From assembly GCF_024345975.1 (NCBI RefSeq), contig NZ_JAGQCD010000027.1, positions 1-45,600 on the forward strand: a stretch of DNA of 45,600 nucleotides, read 5' to 3'. The notes beneath the pieces were generated by a model that was not told the DNA's origin, searched no databases, and worked only from the letters and a program-made list of their open reading frames with translations. This stretch comes from Cyanobium sp. Cruz-8D1. Its GTDB lineage: Bacteria; Cyanobacteriota; Cyanobacteriia; PCC-6307; Cyanobiaceae. The translations under genes were made by a program, and so were the position numbers. Shown piece after piece: positions 44,451-45,600 of the stretch (positions are counted from its first letter, which is position 1; the number at the start of each line of letters is the position of its first letter).

Positions 44451-45600
44451 CAGCGGGCTGACGCCGGGATCAGACCGGACGCCACCAGGAAGCGCTCAAA
44501 CGGCTCCGCCAGGGAGCGACTGCCCGTCATGCTCAGGTGGTTGGAGTCTGCGAACAGCGGAGTTCCGTCCGCCTTTCGATAAATGACCCGACCCATCGAG
44601 TCGAGGAAGGTGGGGGTGGGGTCAAAGACGTGCACATTGGGCAATCCAGAAGCTGCAGCATTCAAGGTTTGCCGAATGGTCTGCTGCATGCGGAGGGTTT
44701 TTTCAGCATCTGGAGAGCAGGTCCTGCTGAAGTCTCGGGGGCAGAACATCATTTCCCTGGCCAGAACTGGCGTGTCAACGAAAAGTAGTAATTGGATCTT
44801 ACGCGTGGCAAGCCGTTTGGCGAAGCGTCGCAGGCTGGCTACATGCATCTCACGCACCTGGGATGGGGAGAGACGACGACCGCCCGACTCCATCAGCGCA
44901 CCATTCGGCTGCCCCCTCGGGTCAATATCGGCGATGTAATGGTTAAGCCAACTAGACAACATCACAATGTCGCCTGGCTTCAGGCGTTCCGCGGCTCGCT
45001 CCATCTCGCCGCTGACAAACTCCTTGCAGGGGCCATACTCCTGCATCCCCCAATTGATCTGCACCAGCGGATCAGGGAAGCAGCCGCCCATGGCGGCGAA
45101 GGTGAGTCTTTGGCCACTGCGGCTTGTCACCAGATCGAGCATCGGCAGCAGATGCTGGGCATGGGAATCACCCAGAAGAAAGATCTCTCCAGCACCAGGC
45201 TTGCCTAGTTTCTGGCACAGGTCATAATTCGGTCGCGTCGTCACGTCGTAGCGCTTGCCGACCGGCACGGTGCACAAAGGAGTGATGCCGGTGCCGGGAA
45301 TCATGGGATTGAAGTTATTGATCCGCTCATGGAGTGGGACAGGATTGGGATCACTGCCGATGAACAATTTCCCCTTCAGCTGGTAGTGCAGCGCATCGAT
45401 CCCCAGCCACAGGCCCACCACCGCCAGCAGTGCCAGCAGCGTCTCCCACCACCACTGCAGCGGATACCGCCGCACCGGCTGCTCCACCAGCCCATAGGCC
45501 GCCACCGCCAGAACCACACTCCCCACCACCGCCAACCCGTACTGCCACCACGTCTCCATCCCCCACGTCCAGCGCAGCAGCACGATCACTGGCCAGTGCC
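44450..45600 (-). CDS. Integral membrane acyltransferase with C-terminal SGNH domain (OafA-like), copy 2, 5' end outside window
   Basis: The frame is open to the window edge, starting inside the membrane domain at HWPVIVLLRWTWGMETWW, so more than half of the gene is missing. The C-terminal SGNH-type domain is complete: IFLLGDSHAQHLLPML and FADSNHLSMTGS carry the Ser and Asp/His positions. Compared with copy 1 the shared membrane segment is almost identical in DNA, while the SGNH domain differs clearly in sequence (for example ENGTALMESGG-type loop positions and the CSPDAEKTLRMQQ region). It is translated before copy 1, whose start overlaps its stop by one base. Confidence 0.92.
   Translation of the reverse strand, partial: HWPVIVLLRWTWGMETWWQYGLAVVGSVVLAVAAYGLVEQPVRRYPLQWWWETLLALLAVVGLWLGIDALHYQLKGKLFIGSDPNPVPLHERINNFNPMIPGTGITPLCTVPVGKRYDVTTRPNYDLCQKLGKPGAGEIFLLGDSHAQHLLPMLDLVTSRSGQRLTFAAMGGCFPDPLVQINWGMQEYGPCKEFVSGEMERAAERLKPGDIVMLSSWLNHYIADIDPRGQPNGALMESGGRRLSPSQVREMHVASLRRFAKRLATRKIQLLLFVDTPVLAREMMFCPRDFSRTCSPDAEKTLRMQQTIRQTLNAAASGLPNVHVFDPTPTFLDSMGRVIYRKADGTPLFADSNHLSMTGSRSLAEPFERFLVASGLIPASAR
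45390..45600. repeat. Near-identical duplicate of 43288-43500
   Basis: About 205 bases in this stretch match the corresponding part of the downstream acyltransferase gene. Only two substitutions are seen by eye, at the CCGGCGTACC / CCGCCGCACC position. The repeat runs off the window, so its full length is unknown. Confidence 0.88.

Noticed and set aside
43053..44582. A 509-residue open frame on the plus strand, Gln/Arg/His-rich
   Set aside because: It is antisense to the acyltransferase gene, with biased composition from the opposite strand of membrane-helix codons and no recognisable domain.

Overview
The window looks like the chromosome of a high-GC picocyanobacterium, probably of the Cyanobium / freshwater-to-estuarine Synechococcus type. 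The basis is the linked set ndhC-ndhK-ndhJ, a membrane-anchored rubredoxin with ycf48 and psbE-psbF-psbL-psbJ, a biliverdin-forming heme oxygenase, NADP-type isocitrate dehydrogenase and the split glycolate dehydrogenase subunits glcE and glcF. I saw no tRNA, rRNA or CRISPR array.

Layout. 1-3.6 kb is a decay zone. It holds the tail of an unknown gene, a broken glucose-1-phosphate cytidylyltransferase (rfbF) and a broken protein-kinase-like gene. The kinase is split by a complete ISAs1-type insertion sequence whose 18-bp inverted repeats and 10-bp target duplication can be read directly. 3.6-6.6 kb encodes a large modular metzincin-type metalloprotease with two almost identical internal repeats. 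6.7-9.4 kb is a second decay zone: about 1.1 kb without a supportable gene, then remnants of a Uma2-type and a DUF2887-type nuclease. 9.6-11.3 kb is a glycosyltransferase. 11.3-15.3 kb is the photosynthesis core: the NDH-1 subunits on the minus strand and, divergently, rubredoxin-ycf48-psbEFLJ.

15.3-20.5 kb (minus strand) carries a small aspartic protease, hisS and a tight three-gene UDP-sugar operon (UDP-glucose dehydrogenase, UDP-glucuronate decarboxylase, UDP-glucuronate epimerase). This operon would supply UDP-glucuronate, UDP-xylose and UDP-galacturonate for surface glycans. After the CCA-adding enzyme, 22.3-32.6 kb is dominated by glycan assembly: an RgpF-like protein, a methyltransferase, two family-2 and one family-4 glycosyltransferases and an ABC exporter, with the repair helicase pcrA/uvrD embedded among them.

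32.6-42.3 kb returns to core metabolism: heme oxygenase, an unknown protein, icd, glcF, a four-carbon acid sugar kinase-like protein, glcE and a mutarotase. A 648-residue internally duplicated glycosyltransferase sits between glcF and the kinase. 42.3-45.6 kb holds two tandem acyltransferase-SGNH genes, the second cut by the window edge. Their membrane parts are nearly identical in DNA while their extracytoplasmic esterase-like parts differ.

No wholly new defence or mobile system is evident. The most interesting items are the duplicated glycosyltransferase with a degenerate second domain, the mosaic acyltransferase pair, the DUF1537 kinase linked to glycolate oxidation, and the kinase gene interrupted by the insertion sequence.
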